Source: Clostridium massiliamazoniense (GTDB taxonomy: Bacteria > Bacillota > Clostridia > Clostridiales > Clostridiaceae). Taken from it: a stretch of 64,000 nucleotides of DNA. The first letter of the stretch is position 1. The number at the start of each line of letters is the position of its first letter. Of this stretch, positions 27,190 through 36,988 are shown in pieces. Location: assembly GCF_001403635.1 (NCBI RefSeq), contig NZ_LN879467.1:186001-250000 (forward strand), given 5' to 3'. The notes below the pieces were generated by a model, which had not been told where the DNA came from, searched no databases, and worked only from the letters and a program-made list of their open reading frames with translations. The position numbers and the translations under genes are program-made.

Positions 27190-28176
27190 TTACTGTTGTA
27201 TTTTTTCAATCTCCTTTATATCCTTAAGGGTCAATTTATTAAAATCATTTAAGTCTGTAAATCTACTACTTACAACCCTATCCTTTTTTCCATCATTGAT
27301 TATTAAATTAATTCTTTGATTTTTTATTCTTTCAAAATTTTTTTCTTTTGATTTTATGCTTATTTCTACACTTTCTTTGTCTTCTACTTTTAATGGGAAC
27401 TTTACGTCATCTATTTCTTTTCCATTTATATAGACAAAATAATTCTTCCTTAAAACTCCCATAGACTTCATCTCAATAGCTTTTAGTTCTTCTCCCTTTC
27501 CTAAATAAAAACTAGAATTCCAACATTCACTATTTAAACCACTCATGGCATATTCATTTATAAACTGCTCTTCACCATCTTTAGTTGCATATACTTCACC
27601 TATATCAATAAGTTCTTCTTTCAAATTTCCTGTTCTCTTACTGCTTAAAACAAGCTTAATCTTTGTTATTGGTTTTAACAAGAGTTCATCCTTTATCTTT
27701 TCATCTTCTAACGGCATTTCCAAAATGAATTTTGTTCTTTCTATATATTTATTACCTTTTATGAATTCTTTTCCCTCTATACCTCCCCTATACATAAGGG
27801 TTTCATCATCAATAAAATTATAATCTCCATCAAATTCACCATAGTCTCCTACTTTTAATCCTAAATTATTGAACTCTGGTAACTCTCCTCTAAGTATTTG
27901 ATACTCATTATCACTAGAATTTTTTACAGAAATCACTTCAATAGGTTCCATTCTATAAACTAATTTATTTTTTTCCTCACTATTATTCAACACCTCTTCA
28001 TCTCCAGTATAAGTACCACTCTCTTCATCAAAAGCATTCTTATATAACTTTACTTCTGAATAAGTTTTTAAATATAACGGCTTTTCTAGCTTATTACTAA
28101 AATAAAAAATTAAATTCACTAGTAGTATAGTTACTGCCAGTGAATACGCAATAAAAATCCCTTTCTTATTCACCAT
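27190..28176 (-). CDS. Membrane-anchored extracytoplasmic protein, unknown function
   Basis: 328 residues. One N-terminal hydrophobic helix (about 7-27) acts as anchor or uncleaved signal; the rest is a polar, beta-rich domain with many Lys and Glu (LYKNAFDEESGTYTGDEE, YGEFDGDYNFIDDE). No Cys lipobox. Function not recognised; it is probably exposed outside the membrane and works with the membrane protein encoded next. Confidence 0.7.
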   Translation of the reverse strand: MVNKKGIFIAYSLAVTILLVNLIFYFSNKLEKPLYLKTYSEVKLYKNAFDEESGTYTGDEEVLNNSEEKNKLVYRMEPIEVISVKNSSDNEYQILRGELPEFNNLGLKVGDYGEFDGDYNFIDDETLMYRGGIEGKEFIKGNKYIERTKFILEMPLEDEKIKDELLLKPITKIKLVLSSKRTGNLKEELIDIGEVYATKDGEEQFINEYAMSGLNSECWNSSFYLGKGEELKAIEMKSMGVLRKNYFVYINGKEIDDVKFPLKVEDKESVEISIKSKEKNFERIKNQRINLIINDGKKDRVVSSRFTDLNDFNKLTLKDIKEIEKIQQ

Positions 28177-28499
28177 ATTCCCCTTTCTCTAAACCCTATT
28201 TATCTTTAATATAAAATATTTTGTAATTATTTTCAATATAAAATAATATTTTCCATATAGTGTTAATATTTAAGATCTTATTATCTCTTCTATATCATCC
28301 TTTAAAATCCCTACCTTTTCTAGAAATATAGGCTGTTTCTCTCTTACTTATTGAATATTCCCTTAATATAAATAAAATCTTAACTTTTCTAAAAACAATG
28401 TTAATTTATCGTAAAACAATAAAAATAGATTGATTTATTTAAAAATAAATAGTACAATCAAAATAAAATATAACTTTAATATGATTAAGGAGAATAACA
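28177..28499. other. Divergent promoter region
   Basis: Spacer between divergent genes at 28176 (minus) and 28500 (plus). It is poly-A/T rich; an AAGGAG site at 28487-28492 serves the plus gene. No repeat copy or structured element found. Confidence 0.5.
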
Positions 28500-29642
28500 T
28501 TGTATATTATTTTTTACATTTTAATTTTTTTAATCCTTTTTACTACACCTATTTATTGGTTCTATAAATTAATACGCTGTTTTTGCAATAAAAGTGAAGT
28601 CAATGGAGTAAGCTTAAAAATAGAATATGTTTTTACAGTAATAACATTTATAATTTGTTTTTCTTTGTTTTCCTTTATAAATTCTATGGTCAAAACTGGA
28701 CTTCCTTTAACCAAATATGAGTTTGACAGTGCTCCTTTAGATATGTATACCCCTTTATCATTTGACCACAGCTTAACTTTATTAGTCTTTTTTACTTTAG
28801 GAGTAATTGCTTATTATCTATTAAAATCAAGTAAAATTGACTTTGCTCCTATTCCTTATGTGATTCTTTGTAGTATAGTAATAATTAATATTATTTTTTC
28901 ATTGTTAATCTTCACACAATTATTAAGTGTGAAAGACTCTAATGATATTGTCCTTTCTCCTATATTGATTATTATAGGTCTTAATTACTTAGCTTTAAGC
29001 TTTATGTATATATCGCTTCTTAAAAGTAAAATGGACAATGTAAGAGTAATAGAAGAACATCTTAATAAAAAATTTAAGAATAAATGGTTTAATAAAATTT
29101 ATGTTTTTTTTATAAAATATAATAATAAGCCTATACTTTGGATAATTACATTATTTCCTGTTTTTATCATCATTCAATTAATTCTTGTTCTATTTGGTCA
29201 ACAACCAGATAGTTTCATTAAGGTATTTTTTGATACAAGCAACTACACATATTCACAAGTAATACCACCAGATCCTATAATAATTCCTGGTGATTCTCAT
29301 TACTTATGCACCGTATCTGCTAGAGGACATAAAAAAATAGTTAAACCTTTAAGAGCTGGAATAAGAGGAAATAAAAGAATCTTAGTTAATAGACAACTTC
29401 TAATAGCAAATGCTTTTGAAAATATTTTAGAGCAATATACACCTAAAACTCATAAAATTATTAGATATATTTATGATAAATATGGATATCCACTAAGTAA
29501 ACATATAAACACTAAATTTTCTGCTGATTTAACTTACTTTCTCATGAAACCTTTAGAATGGATTTTTTTAATTGTGTTATATTCAGTTGATAAAAACCCA
29601 GAAAATAGAATTCATATACAATATAGTGAATTAAGAAAATAA
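28500..29642 (+). CDS. Polytopic membrane protein, probably DUF6688 family
   Basis: 380 residues. Six membrane helices in the first 240 residues, then a conserved soluble tail: PPDPIIIPGDSHYLCTVSARGHKK, VKPLRAGIRGN, LVNRQLLIANAFEN and YDKYGYPLSK. I remember this tail as typical of the DUF6688 family, whose function is unknown. The start is a TTG eight bases after AAGGAG. Single gene with a bidirectional terminator behind it. Confidence 0.75.
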   Translation: MYIIFYILIFLILFTTPIYWFYKLIRCFCNKSEVNGVSLKIEYVFTVITFIICFSLFSFINSMVKTGLPLTKYEFDSAPLDMYTPLSFDHSLTLLVFFTLGVIAYYLLKSSKIDFAPIPYVILCSIVIINIIFSLLIFTQLLSVKDSNDIVLSPILIIIGLNYLALSFMYISLLKSKMDNVRVIEEHLNKKFKNKWFNKIYVFFIKYNNKPILWIITLFPVFIIIQLILVLFGQQPDSFIKVFFDTSNYTYSQVIPPDPIIIPGDSHYLCTVSARGHKKIVKPLRAGIRGNKRILVNRQLLIANAFENILEQYTPKTHKIIRYIYDKYGYPLSKHINTKFSADLTYFLMKPLEWIFLIVLYSVDKNPENRIHIQYSELRK

Positions 29643-29645
29643 AAT

Positions 29646-29695
29646 TTAAAAAGACTCCATAAGAGACTTTCATCTCTATGAAGTCTTTCTATTTA
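29646..29695. terminator. Bidirectional terminator
   Basis: AAGACTCCATAAGAGA pairs with TCTCTATGAAGTCTT, with A and T tracts on either side. It lies between convergent genes. Confidence 0.8.
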
Positions 29696-29715
29696 ATTTT
29701 TATTATGTCTCTATC

Positions 29716-30072
29716 TTAATCTACAATTTTATCAATACTAAGATCTAGCTTTCCTTCATCACTTATATTATTTATCTTAATCTTAAATCTATCTTGGCAA
29801 TCTCTACATATAGATTCACTCACTCTATAGATTTTTCCATTAATAATCATCTTTAGTTCATTATCCCTAGCACTTATAGTAGAAATACCTATTTGCTTCG
29901 CCTTTCCACCTTTTACAGATTTAATATTAGTAGTAATTCTCCCACTACTATTTTCATAAAAAAATTCAATATCCTTTACTTCTTTTTTGCTATTATTAAT
30001 TACATTAAGAATAAATATGCTACCTCCAAAAAAACTAAAAGACCGATATATCAATTTCTCCTCTAACAACAT
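29716..30072 (-). CDS. Small beta-rich soluble protein, unknown function
   Basis: 118 residues, no signal peptide. Alternating hydrophobic strands and a single CRDCQDRF element with two Cys near residue 93, which could be half of a zinc site or a redox pair. GAGGGAT precedes the ATG. Single gene; the spacer upstream to 30365 (293 bp) shows only a terminator for the next gene. No family recognised. Confidence 0.65.
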   Translation of the reverse strand: MLLEEKLIYRSFSFFGGSIFILNVINNSKKEVKDIEFFYENSSGRITTNIKSVKGGKAKQIGISTISARDNELKMIINGKIYRVSESICRDCQDRFKIKINNISDEGKLDLSIDKIVD

Positions 30073-30318
30073 AAATATCCCTCGCTTTTATACCTTTATT
30101 TATCTTTTATCACTTAAGAAGTTCTATATAATCATATTAAACAATATTTTTTACCATGTAAATATATTCCATAATTTGTTCTATAAATATTATAAACTCC
30201 TTAACTTATTTAACATAAATTTTGTAAAATTCATCTTATCACTTTATTTTTATTAATATTTCCTATATTTTTTTCTTCTTCTTCAAATTATTGAATAATA
30301 TATTAGCTATTTTACACT

Positions 30319-30358
30319 AGAAATGCAGGTAGAATTTTAAATCTCCACCTGCATTTAA
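30319..30358 (-). terminator. Terminator of the methyltransferase gene
   Basis: AAATGCAGGT / ACCTGCATTT stem with a 16-base loop just after the stop at 30366. The T tract is modest. Confidence 0.7.
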
Positions 30359-30365
30359 TCTTATA

Positions 30366-31529
30366 TTATATTAAATTATCTTCTTGTAATAATTTGAATA
30401 AAGTTGGCTCTAAATTAAATTTATTCATCAATGACTTAACTTCATTTAATGCCTTTTCTCTTTTTTCCTTAGACACTTTTCCCTTTGATGCTCTTATAAG
30501 TATGTTTTTTGGTGAATGGGCTATATCTATAAATTCTAAAAGTTGAGTTTTATAACCTATGGCTTCCAGAAGATTTGCTCTTACAGCATCTGTCATAAGT
30601 GCTGCTACTCTTTCTTGAACTATCCCATATTTAGTTAATATAGATAATTCATCACTTTCTATTTGTTTATTAAATTCATGTTGACAGCAAGGAACAGAGA
30701 ATATCATGTTTGTATTCCACTTTATTGCATTATATAATGCAAAGTCTGTTGCTGTATCGCAAGCATGAAGTGTTATTACCATATCTACTTTATTATTATA
30801 TTTAAATCCATTAATATCACCAAGTTCAAAATGTAAGTTTTCATACTTATATCTTTTTGCTATATCATTACATTTTTTAATTACATCAGCTTTTAAATCT
30901 AAGCCTATTATTTTAACATCTATGTTTTTAATTTTTGCAAAGTAATAGTACACTACAAATGTTAAATATGATTTACCACAACCAAAATCTAATATTGTAA
31001 GCTCTTTAAGGTCTTTATTTTTCACCTCATCATCTATAAGTTCTATAAATCTATTTATTTGTTTGTATTTATCATATTTAGCTTTAACAACTTTTCCTTC
31101 CTTAGTGAAAACTCCTAAATCTATAAGAGGTTCTATAATCATTCCTTCTTTAAGTATGTAATTTTTTTCTTTGTTATGTGATTTCTTAACTAAAGCTTTA
31201 TTATCTGATTTTCTCTTATTTAAAAGAACTTTACCCTTTTTAGATATTTTAACATCAAAAGTATATTCATCAGTCCAAGCGCCTAATTGTTTATAATTAT
31301 CTTCTATATACTCATTAACCTTTTCTTCTAAATCTTCAAAATCTATATTTTCATGGAAAACTTGCTTATCAGTATATTTTTCAATTTGATAAAACTCTCC
31401 ATTCTTATTTTCCTTTAATGAAAAAACTATTTTATTAAAATCATAGTCCTTATTTTTCTTATTACTCAATACTATTTTTATAACCTTTGAAGCTGTTATT
31501 TCACCTATTATTTTCTTTAATTCTTCCAT
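30366..31529 (-). CDS. SAM-dependent methyltransferase (Methyltransf_32-like)
   Basis: 387 residues. The N-terminal 130 residues form a lysine-rich extra domain, probably nucleic-acid binding. The class I methyltransferase core has motif I ILDFGCGKSYLTF near residue 178, GLDLKADVIKKC (motif II), VITLHACDTATD (motif IV) and FSVPCCQHEFNKQ. The PCCQHE motif is typical of the Methyltransf_32 group, thought to modify RNA or protein; the substrate is unknown. AAGGTG precedes the ATG. Monocistronic. Confidence 0.85.
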   Translation of the reverse strand: MEELKKIIGEITASKVIKIVLSNKKNKDYDFNKIVFSLKENKNGEFYQIEKYTDKQVFHENIDFEDLEEKVNEYIEDNYKQLGAWTDEYTFDVKISKKGKVLLNKRKSDNKALVKKSHNKEKNYILKEGMIIEPLIDLGVFTKEGKVVKAKYDKYKQINRFIELIDDEVKNKDLKELTILDFGCGKSYLTFVVYYYFAKIKNIDVKIIGLDLKADVIKKCNDIAKRYKYENLHFELGDINGFKYNNKVDMVITLHACDTATDFALYNAIKWNTNMIFSVPCCQHEFNKQIESDELSILTKYGIVQERVAALMTDAVRANLLEAIGYKTQLLEFIDIAHSPKNILIRASKGKVSKEKREKALNEVKSLMNKFNLEPTLFKLLQEDNLI

Positions 31530-31570
31530 ATTTAATGCACCTTATCTCTCAAAATTTCTTTAATATTTTA

Positions 31571-31690
31571 TCTCATAACTAGTGCCTACACTCTTTTTTT
31601 ATTGAACAAAAAACTAATGTTAAGCCCTAGATAACTTCCTCTAAAATTCAGATAGATTTAAAACTCTGTCTAAATTAAATCTCAGCTTAT
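31571..31690 (+). repeat. Dispersed 130-bp intergenic repeat, copy B
   Basis: Blocks CCCTAGATAACTTCC, CTAAAATTCAGATAGA and hairpin ATTCAGATAGATT-TAAA-ACTCTGTCTAAAT. It lies in the divergent region between the methyltransferase and the sigma-factor remnant. Confidence 0.8.
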
Positions 31691-31826
31691 ATGATACACT
31701 AAAAAAACCATCTATATCAACTTAAGTTTATCTATTAACCTTATATAATATTTTTTTAATTATTAATATGAATTACATAATTTTATATTATAATTTCCTT
31801 TTAATTTAATTTTTATAATAATTTTG

Positions 31827-31856
31827 CAACCTTTTAAGTACATTTTTAGTCTATTA
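31827..31856 (+). promoter_or_regulatory. ECF-type sigma-factor promoter
   Basis: TGCAACCTTTT (-35, with the AAC core) and GTCTAT (-10) are separated by about 17 bases from core to core, the pattern of ECF sigma autoregulated promoters in Firmicutes. It reads into the truncated ECF gene 44 bases downstream. A GAAACGTTTC palindrome follows at 31861. Confidence 0.55.
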
Positions 31857-31899
31857 CTATGAAACGTTTCTAATAAGACAATTAAGGGGAGGTCTTACT

Positions 31900-31971
31900 T
31901 TGATAGATGAACTAGAATTAAAAAAAGCTAAAAAAGAAGATTCTGAAAGCTTTTATTTAAAGAAATTTTAG
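31900..31971 (+). pseudogene. Truncated ECF sigma factor (N-terminal 23 residues)
   Basis: GGGAGG and a TTG start lead into IDELELKKAKKEDSESFYL, the usual opening of ECF sigma factors (acidic start, KKAKKGDSEAFY), but the frame ends after 23 residues and a terminator follows at once. Regions 2 and 4 are gone. Promoter, ribosome site and terminator are all intact, so a short transcript and peptide may still be made. Most likely a deletion remnant. Confidence 0.6.
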
Positions 31972-31979
31972 AATAGCTT

Positions 31980-32015
31980 TAAGGGGGCTGTCCACAAACA
32001 GTCCCCTTATTTTAC
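31980..32015 (+). terminator. Strong terminator behind the ECF remnant
   Basis: AAGGGGGCTGT pairs with ACAGTCCCCTT (one opposed mismatch), then TATTTT. GC-rich for this genome. Confidence 0.85.
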
Positions 32016-32053
32016 ATCTTTAATTATAAATATAAAAATAATAACTTACTGAA

Positions 32054-33361
32054 CTACCAGCTTAAAGATACTTTATCTTCGCTTACTTCTATTTTATAAC
32101 CTTTATCTCCTAGTATTTTTATAACTTCATCTAAAGGTGTGAAGTCTAAGATTATAGCTTCGTCTATTTCTACTGCTTTAAGTACTTCTCCAATTTTTTT
32201 AAGTTGTTCTATAATTTCTTTCTCTTTTTTAGCTTTCATTTTTCTTATTATATCCTTAGCAGGAATAAGCTCGTCTATAACTTGATGAAGTTCTACACTT
32301 TCTTCTAAATCTTCTTTAAGTTCTTTAGCACTTTTTATGCTTTCAACTAATATTTCTAACTTTTCATTAGATTGAGTTGTTTCTTCTTCTTTAACTTCAG
32401 CTTCTTCTATTTCAAATCTACTTGCACTGAAATTTGGAAGTTTAGATTTTTCGTCTTTTTTTGTTTTTACTTCTTTTGTTTCCTTTACTTCTTTTGTTTC
32501 TTTTTCTTCTTTACTCATATTTTCTTTCTCCTTATCATTTGCTATTATAAGAGATTCAAATTTTTCTATACATTGAGAAAAACTGTAACCATTTTTATTA
32601 GTATTTTTAAATTTATCTGAAAAATAATTATAAATATCATCTATAGAATTTATTACATCCATTATTTTAGCTTCATCAACTAAATTTTCATCGTAATAAA
32701 CTCTGGCCAATTCTCTTAAATCTTGTCCTACTATTTCTCTACACTTCTCATCACCTATAGATCCAAAAAAGATAGAATATTTAGCAAGTTTCTTTTCCAC
32801 TTCATCTAAACTATCAAAATTATTTGAATCTAAAATAAGTTCTACAGCTGTAGATTTGAATAGTAGTTTTCTTAATTCACTATAATTATTTTCATTTACA
32901 ATTCCTTTTTGAATTATATTCATATCTAAAAATTCTTCTGTAATTGTCTCATTTTCTATATAATAATCATATAAATCCTTTAATAATAAAGCTATAGGCT
33001 CTTCACTATCCTTACCCATCACATCTTTAAATTTCTCTAGATGCTTGTCTATGTTTATATTTTTTTCTGCTAAAGCTAATAACACGTTATTTATTATTAA
33101 AACACTTGGAACATTAAAATTATTTGTTATTGGTTCTAATTGATTTAAATCACTATATTTCTTTAAAGCATATGAATATATTAATACTTTAAGAAAATCA
33201 CTTTCTTCGTTACTATTAAATTCTATATTTTTAATTTCACCATTTTCATTATATAAATCAAAATCTTTCTTTAATTTCCCATCTATATATAACATTTTAA
33301 TTTCATAATATTTATTTTCTAATTTTTTTATTTCCTTGATGAAACCATTATAAAAAATCAT
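32054..33361 (-). CDS. Large soluble protein, unknown function
   Basis: 435 residues, no signal or membrane helix. Residues 1-270 are helical and acidic (cell-cycle or scaffold-like but unrecognised). A Lys/Glu-repetitive linker follows (KEETKEVKETKEVKTKKDE), then a C-terminal helical domain with paired E/K coiled-coil sequence. ATG at 33361 has only AAGG directly before it and GGACGGG further up, an awkward ribosome site, so the start is less certain. Single gene. Confidence 0.7.
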   Translation of the reverse strand: MIFYNGFIKEIKKLENKYYEIKMLYIDGKLKKDFDLYNENGEIKNIEFNSNEESDFLKVLIYSYALKKYSDLNQLEPITNNFNVPSVLIINNVLLALAEKNINIDKHLEKFKDVMGKDSEEPIALLLKDLYDYYIENETITEEFLDMNIIQKGIVNENNYSELRKLLFKSTAVELILDSNNFDSLDEVEKKLAKYSIFFGSIGDEKCREIVGQDLRELARVYYDENLVDEAKIMDVINSIDDIYNYFSDKFKNTNKNGYSFSQCIEKFESLIIANDKEKENMSKEEKETKEVKETKEVKTKKDEKSKLPNFSASRFEIEEAEVKEEETTQSNEKLEILVESIKSAKELKEDLEESVELHQVIDELIPAKDIIRKMKAKKEKEIIEQLKKIGEVLKAVEIDEAIILDFTPLDEVIKILGDKGYKIEVSEDKVSLSW

Positions 33362-33902
33362 CCTTAATCCCGTCCTTCATAGTTAATTGCCAATTTTACA
33401 TAAGAAGATTTATTTAACCCTCTATTTTAATTTTTATTACTTAACATATTATCCCCATATATTTCAATTTCAAAATAAGAATTTTTAATATCATCATATA
33501 CATTAATAGTCTATAAAAACTTCATTTCTATTAATTGTAATTTTATTTGTATATAATATGTTAATTATATTTTAAAATTAATATCTATAATTGTCTACTA
33601 TATTGTTTAAATATAGTATATTTTTTATAATTACTATATTTAATCCCATATTTATCCTTTTGTTTAGTAGTTCTAATTTGAATTGTGAAATACTTTTTTT
33701 AATAATCATTAACTATGTAAATCTTTAAATGAACTTATTTTAAATGTCTTTAATTGTATTTTTGTTAAAATATAGTACATATCATACTTATTTTATTAAC
33801 ATTTTTAATATTTTGTTTTTTTATTTATTGATATATGAATTTAGTTGCGTTAAAATTATATTGTTGGACTTAATTTATATTCTACATTTAGAGGGAGAAA
33901 CA
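33362..33902. other. 541-bp divergent spacer
   Basis: Extremely AT-rich. The plus-strand frame of the transporter stays open upstream to 33744, but it has no ribosome site and poor residue composition, so I treat it as non-coding leader. I see no repeat copy, terminator or riboswitch-like structure. Promoters for both flanking genes must lie here. Confidence 0.5.
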
Positions 33903-35030
33903 ATGGATTCAAAAAGTTTGAATAAAAAAAAGCTTAAGGAATTTTGTAAAAAGGAAGCAATATTAATAATTGCAGTAATATTAGCTATTATTACCTCTTT
34001 TATATCTCCTCCAAAGCTAAGTTATATTAATTTTGAAGTATTAATTTTACTATTTAATCTTATGGTTGTTATTACAGCCTTAAAAGAATTTAAATTCTTA
34101 GATTATATTGGGACAAGACTTCTTCATAAAGATAAAAGTTCTAGAAGAATTTATTTTATAATGATAATGCTAACATTTTTTAGTTCTATGCTAATAACTG
34201 ATGATGTTGCATTAATAACATTTGTTCCTCTTAGCTTAATCTTATCGAAGAAAGCTAATTTTAACCCTGTTAAATTAATAGTTTTCCAAACAATTGCTGC
34301 TATATTAGGATGTGCTTTAACACCTATGGGAAGTTCACAAAACTTGTACATTTTCACACATTTCAATCTTACAAATGGACAATTTTTCAGTGCAACTTTA
34401 CCTATGACTATAATAGCATTCTTATTTTTATTAGTATTAATATTTTTCCAAAAGGACCGTACATTAGATGTTGTTATTGAAGAGGTTCATGTTACTAGTC
34501 AAAAATTGATTTTTTCATATCTAGTACTATTTTTAATAGTTGTAGGTTCTGTATTTCATGTGATTAATTTTCAACTAGCTTTTTGTTTAATAATTATAAT
34601 AACATTTTTTGTTGACAAGAAACTATTTTTAAAAGTAGATTATTCTTTATTAATCACATTTACTGGCTTTTTTATATTTATAGGTAATATCTCAGCAATA
34701 CCAGCTGTAAAAACTCTTATATCTAGTTTATTAGTTAATAAAGTCCATACTTACTTTATCGCACTTGGACTTAGTCAGGTAATTAGTAATGTACCTACTA
34801 CTTTACTATTAGCATCATTTACCCATAACTATAAAGCCTTATTACTCGGAGTAAATGCCGGAGGACTTTTTTCATTAATAGGGTCTATGGCTAGTATAAT
34901 TTCTTATAAATTTGTAATAGCCCAAACAAACACTAGTAGTCTGACCTATGTAAAGACATTTGCTTTATATAGTATATTAGGCCTTATAATATTAATTCCA
35001 TCTGCTTATGTTTTAATAACTTGTTTTTAG
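33903..35030 (+). CDS. SLC13/ArsB-type anion transporter
   Basis: 375 residues, about ten to eleven membrane helices. Landmarks of the ion-transporter superfamily: TDDVALITFVPLSL in the first half and VISNVPTTLLLASF in the second, the two pseudo-symmetric helical hairpins, and ALTPMGSSQNLYIF. Substrate is probably a dicarboxylate, citrate or a similar anion. The ATG at 33903 follows GAGGGAGAA. Confidence 0.82.
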   Translation: MDSKSLNKKKLKEFCKKEAILIIAVILAIITSFISPPKLSYINFEVLILLFNLMVVITALKEFKFLDYIGTRLLHKDKSSRRIYFIMIMLTFFSSMLITDDVALITFVPLSLILSKKANFNPVKLIVFQTIAAILGCALTPMGSSQNLYIFTHFNLTNGQFFSATLPMTIIAFLFLLVLIFFQKDRTLDVVIEEVHVTSQKLIFSYLVLFLIVVGSVFHVINFQLAFCLIIIITFFVDKKLFLKVDYSLLITFTGFFIFIGNISAIPAVKTLISSLLVNKVHTYFIALGLSQVISNVPTTLLLASFTHNYKALLLGVNAGGLFSLIGSMASIISYKFVIAQTNTSSLTYVKTFALYSILGLIILIPSAYVLITCF

Positions 35031-35136
35031 TATTTAGGTATTTATTTAAGATTTTATTATTTATATAATAAAACATATTAATTCTAAAGCAAAAAAATAA
35101 AATATTGCAGAACTATTAATATAACTAAAGAACAAA

Positions 35137-35184
35137 AGGAGTATCTTCAAAGATGGTAAAATTCCACTTTGAGACACTCCAATT
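35137..35184. terminator. Terminator between convergent genes
   Basis: GGAGTATCTTCAAAG pairs imperfectly with CTTTGAGACACTCC and is followed by AATTTTATTTT. It serves the transporter gene and perhaps the minus gene at 35190. Confidence 0.7.
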
Positions 35185-35189
35185 TTATT

Positions 35190-35498
35190 TTAAGTAAATA
35201 AAAAATATAAATTCATTAGTATTGCTAAATTCATTAATACTCTAGATACAATATAACATTTCACTTTTATAAAATTTGCCACAACAGCTAAAAGAGCTAA
35301 AAATAATATCATTGCCTTTTTTGAATATAATTCCGTTCCTGTCATAGTATAATTTATATAAGTCATAGCAAATACATAACAGGTCATAAAAGCAAATATA
35401 AAATTACTTTTCTCAATATCCTCTTCTTTATAAAATAATAAAAATATAGATAATCCCCCTAAAATTAATGTAGCTATTTTCACCACTAAAATTCCCAT
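35190..35498 (-). CDS. Small four-helix membrane protein
   Basis: 102 residues, four hydrophobic helices with a short acidic loop (YKEEDIEKSN). ATG at 35498 follows GGAGG by five bases. The loop NYTMTGTELYSKK is the only polar stretch of note. No family recognised. Separated from the upstream gene by a terminator, so it has its own promoter. Confidence 0.65.
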   Translation of the reverse strand: MGILVVKIATLILGGLSIFLLFYKEEDIEKSNFIFAFMTCYVFAMTYINYTMTGTELYSKKAMILFLALLAVVANFIKVKCYIVSRVLMNLAILMNLYFLFT

Positions 35499-35514
35499 AT
35501 ATTCCTCCAAAAAA

Positions 35515-35546
35515 TAAGTTGTATCAACTTATATTGATACAACTCT
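35515..35546 (-). terminator. Terminator of the 184-residue gene
   Basis: AGTTGTATCAA / TTGATACAACT perfect stem, six-base loop, with a T-rich tract on the minus strand. Confidence 0.8.
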
Positions 35547-35562
35547 AATATACTTAATTAAA

Positions 35563-36117
35563 TTACATAGCTTCACTTATTCTAATACATCTGTCTAATA
35601 TTAAATACTTATTATTAAGCGTATCTAAAAGCTTTATTTCTTCCCTAATTAAATCCTCATTATAATTAAAGACATTTAGCATAGCTTCAATAAAATCATC
35701 ACTTAAACCTAAATTCTCACTTAATGCTAACATATATAATATATAATCATAATATCCTGATTTATTCATTAAATACTTAATAGTCTTATTGCTTGCTTTG
35801 CTTCCTACTAATATATTATCTTTAATTAGTTCTTTTCCTACTTCAGACTTAAGCACCTTATAATATATTGATAAAATAGTAATAGCGGAGAAGCTCTCTT
35901 TATCAACAGTTAATAGTCTATTTAAAGCCTTTTTAGTTATTATATCATCATCACTATATTCATAAAAATATTTCATAGTTGAATCATAAACTTGAGCAGC
36001 TAAAAACTTATTCATATTTTCTATATTTGTACCATCTGAATAATTGCATAAAAACTCATATATTATTAAGTCACTTTCAGTTGTTGCACATTTTTTTATA
36101 TCTAATATATTCATCAT
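35563..36117 (-). CDS. Helical soluble protein, unknown function
   Basis: 184 residues, entirely helical by composition, acidic, four Cys widely spaced. No motif recognised. Repeating helical pairs resemble a HEAT or TPR-like scaffold, but I cannot assign a family. AAGGAGTGG precedes tandem ATG codons; I take the first. Monocistronic with its own terminator. Confidence 0.7.
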   Translation of the reverse strand: MMNILDIKKCATTESDLIIYEFLCNYSDGTNIENMNKFLAAQVYDSTMKYFYEYSDDDIITKKALNRLLTVDKESFSAITILSIYYKVLKSEVGKELIKDNILVGSKASNKTIKYLMNKSGYYDYILYMLALSENLGLSDDFIEAMLNVFNYNEDLIREEIKLLDTLNNKYLILDRCIRISEAM

Positions 36118-36481
36118 AATTGGCCACTCCTTTTTCTCTCATGTTTTGCAATATATTTCATCTATTAAAAGATTTACTTTATTCCTCTGTTTTCTATGAT
36201 TTAAATTATACATTGAATATTTTTATAAAGTGTATACAATAAATGAACCTTTTATTAAGTTACAAGAATTTAACCTAAACTTTAAAATTTATCAATATCT
36301 ATTGATTTTTTTGTAAGTTTTATAAAATAAAATCCTCTTTAATATTAAATCAAAAATGAATAGGTAATTTTAGATATATCTTATTTTGATCCTAAATCAC
36401 ACTTATTTTTACATAATTATATAAAATTTGAATATACTATTTTTACATAAACTATAAAATTAATTTATAAGGAGATTTCAA
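36118..36481. other. Divergent promoter spacer
   Basis: 364 bp without a gene. Only long A/T tracts are seen; the AAGGAG of the plus gene is at 36470. No repeat copy. Confidence 0.5.
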
Positions 36482-36988
36482 ATGAAATTAAAAAATATTA
36501 TTGTACCTTTCATATTTTGCCTTTTTGTAGGGACTTTACTTCACTTTTCCTATAACTTATTTGATAATATAAAATTTATAGGTTATTTTTCAGCAGTAAA
36601 CGAAAGTATTTGGGAACATACAAAATTAGCCTCTTTCTCAATTTTATTTTATAGTTTAATTTTTTATATTAAGAATAAAGGAAATTTAAACAACTTTTTC
36701 TTAGGAATCTTTTTAGCTATGTTATTTAGTATTTTAATAGTTCCTATACTTTTTTATCTTTACTATTATTTCACTAAGAAATCTATTTTTATATTAGATA
36801 TATCTATATTTGTAGCAGCTTGTTTAATTGCTTCTTCTACTTTTATTTATATAGTTAATTTAAAAAATAATTTTACAATTTTAAATGTTATTTCCTTTAT
36901 TTTTATATTAATTATTATCTTTTATATAGCTAAATGGACTTTTAATCCACCCGACATATTTATTTTTAAAAGTCTACCTACTAACTAG
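36482..36988 (+). CDS. DUF6512-like membrane protein
   Basis: 168 residues with five hydrophobic helices. The stretch FVGTLLHFSYNLFDN ... SAVNESIWEHTKLA near the N-terminus is the mark I associate with DUF6512, a family of unknown function. AAGGAG lies upstream. The stop codon TAG is part of the CTAG in the head of repeat copy J, so the repeat abuts the gene without a spacer. Confidence 0.7.
   Translation: MKLKNIIVPFIFCLFVGTLLHFSYNLFDNIKFIGYFSAVNESIWEHTKLASFSILFYSLIFYIKNKGNLNNFFLGIFLAMLFSILIVPILFYLYYYFTKKSIFILDISIFVAACLIASSTFIYIVNLKNNFTILNVISFIFILIIIFYIAKWTFNPPDIFIFKSLPTN

Noticed and set aside
33744-33902. N-terminal extension of the anion transporter
   Set aside because: No ribosome site before 33744, while GAGGGAGAA stands directly before ATG 33903.
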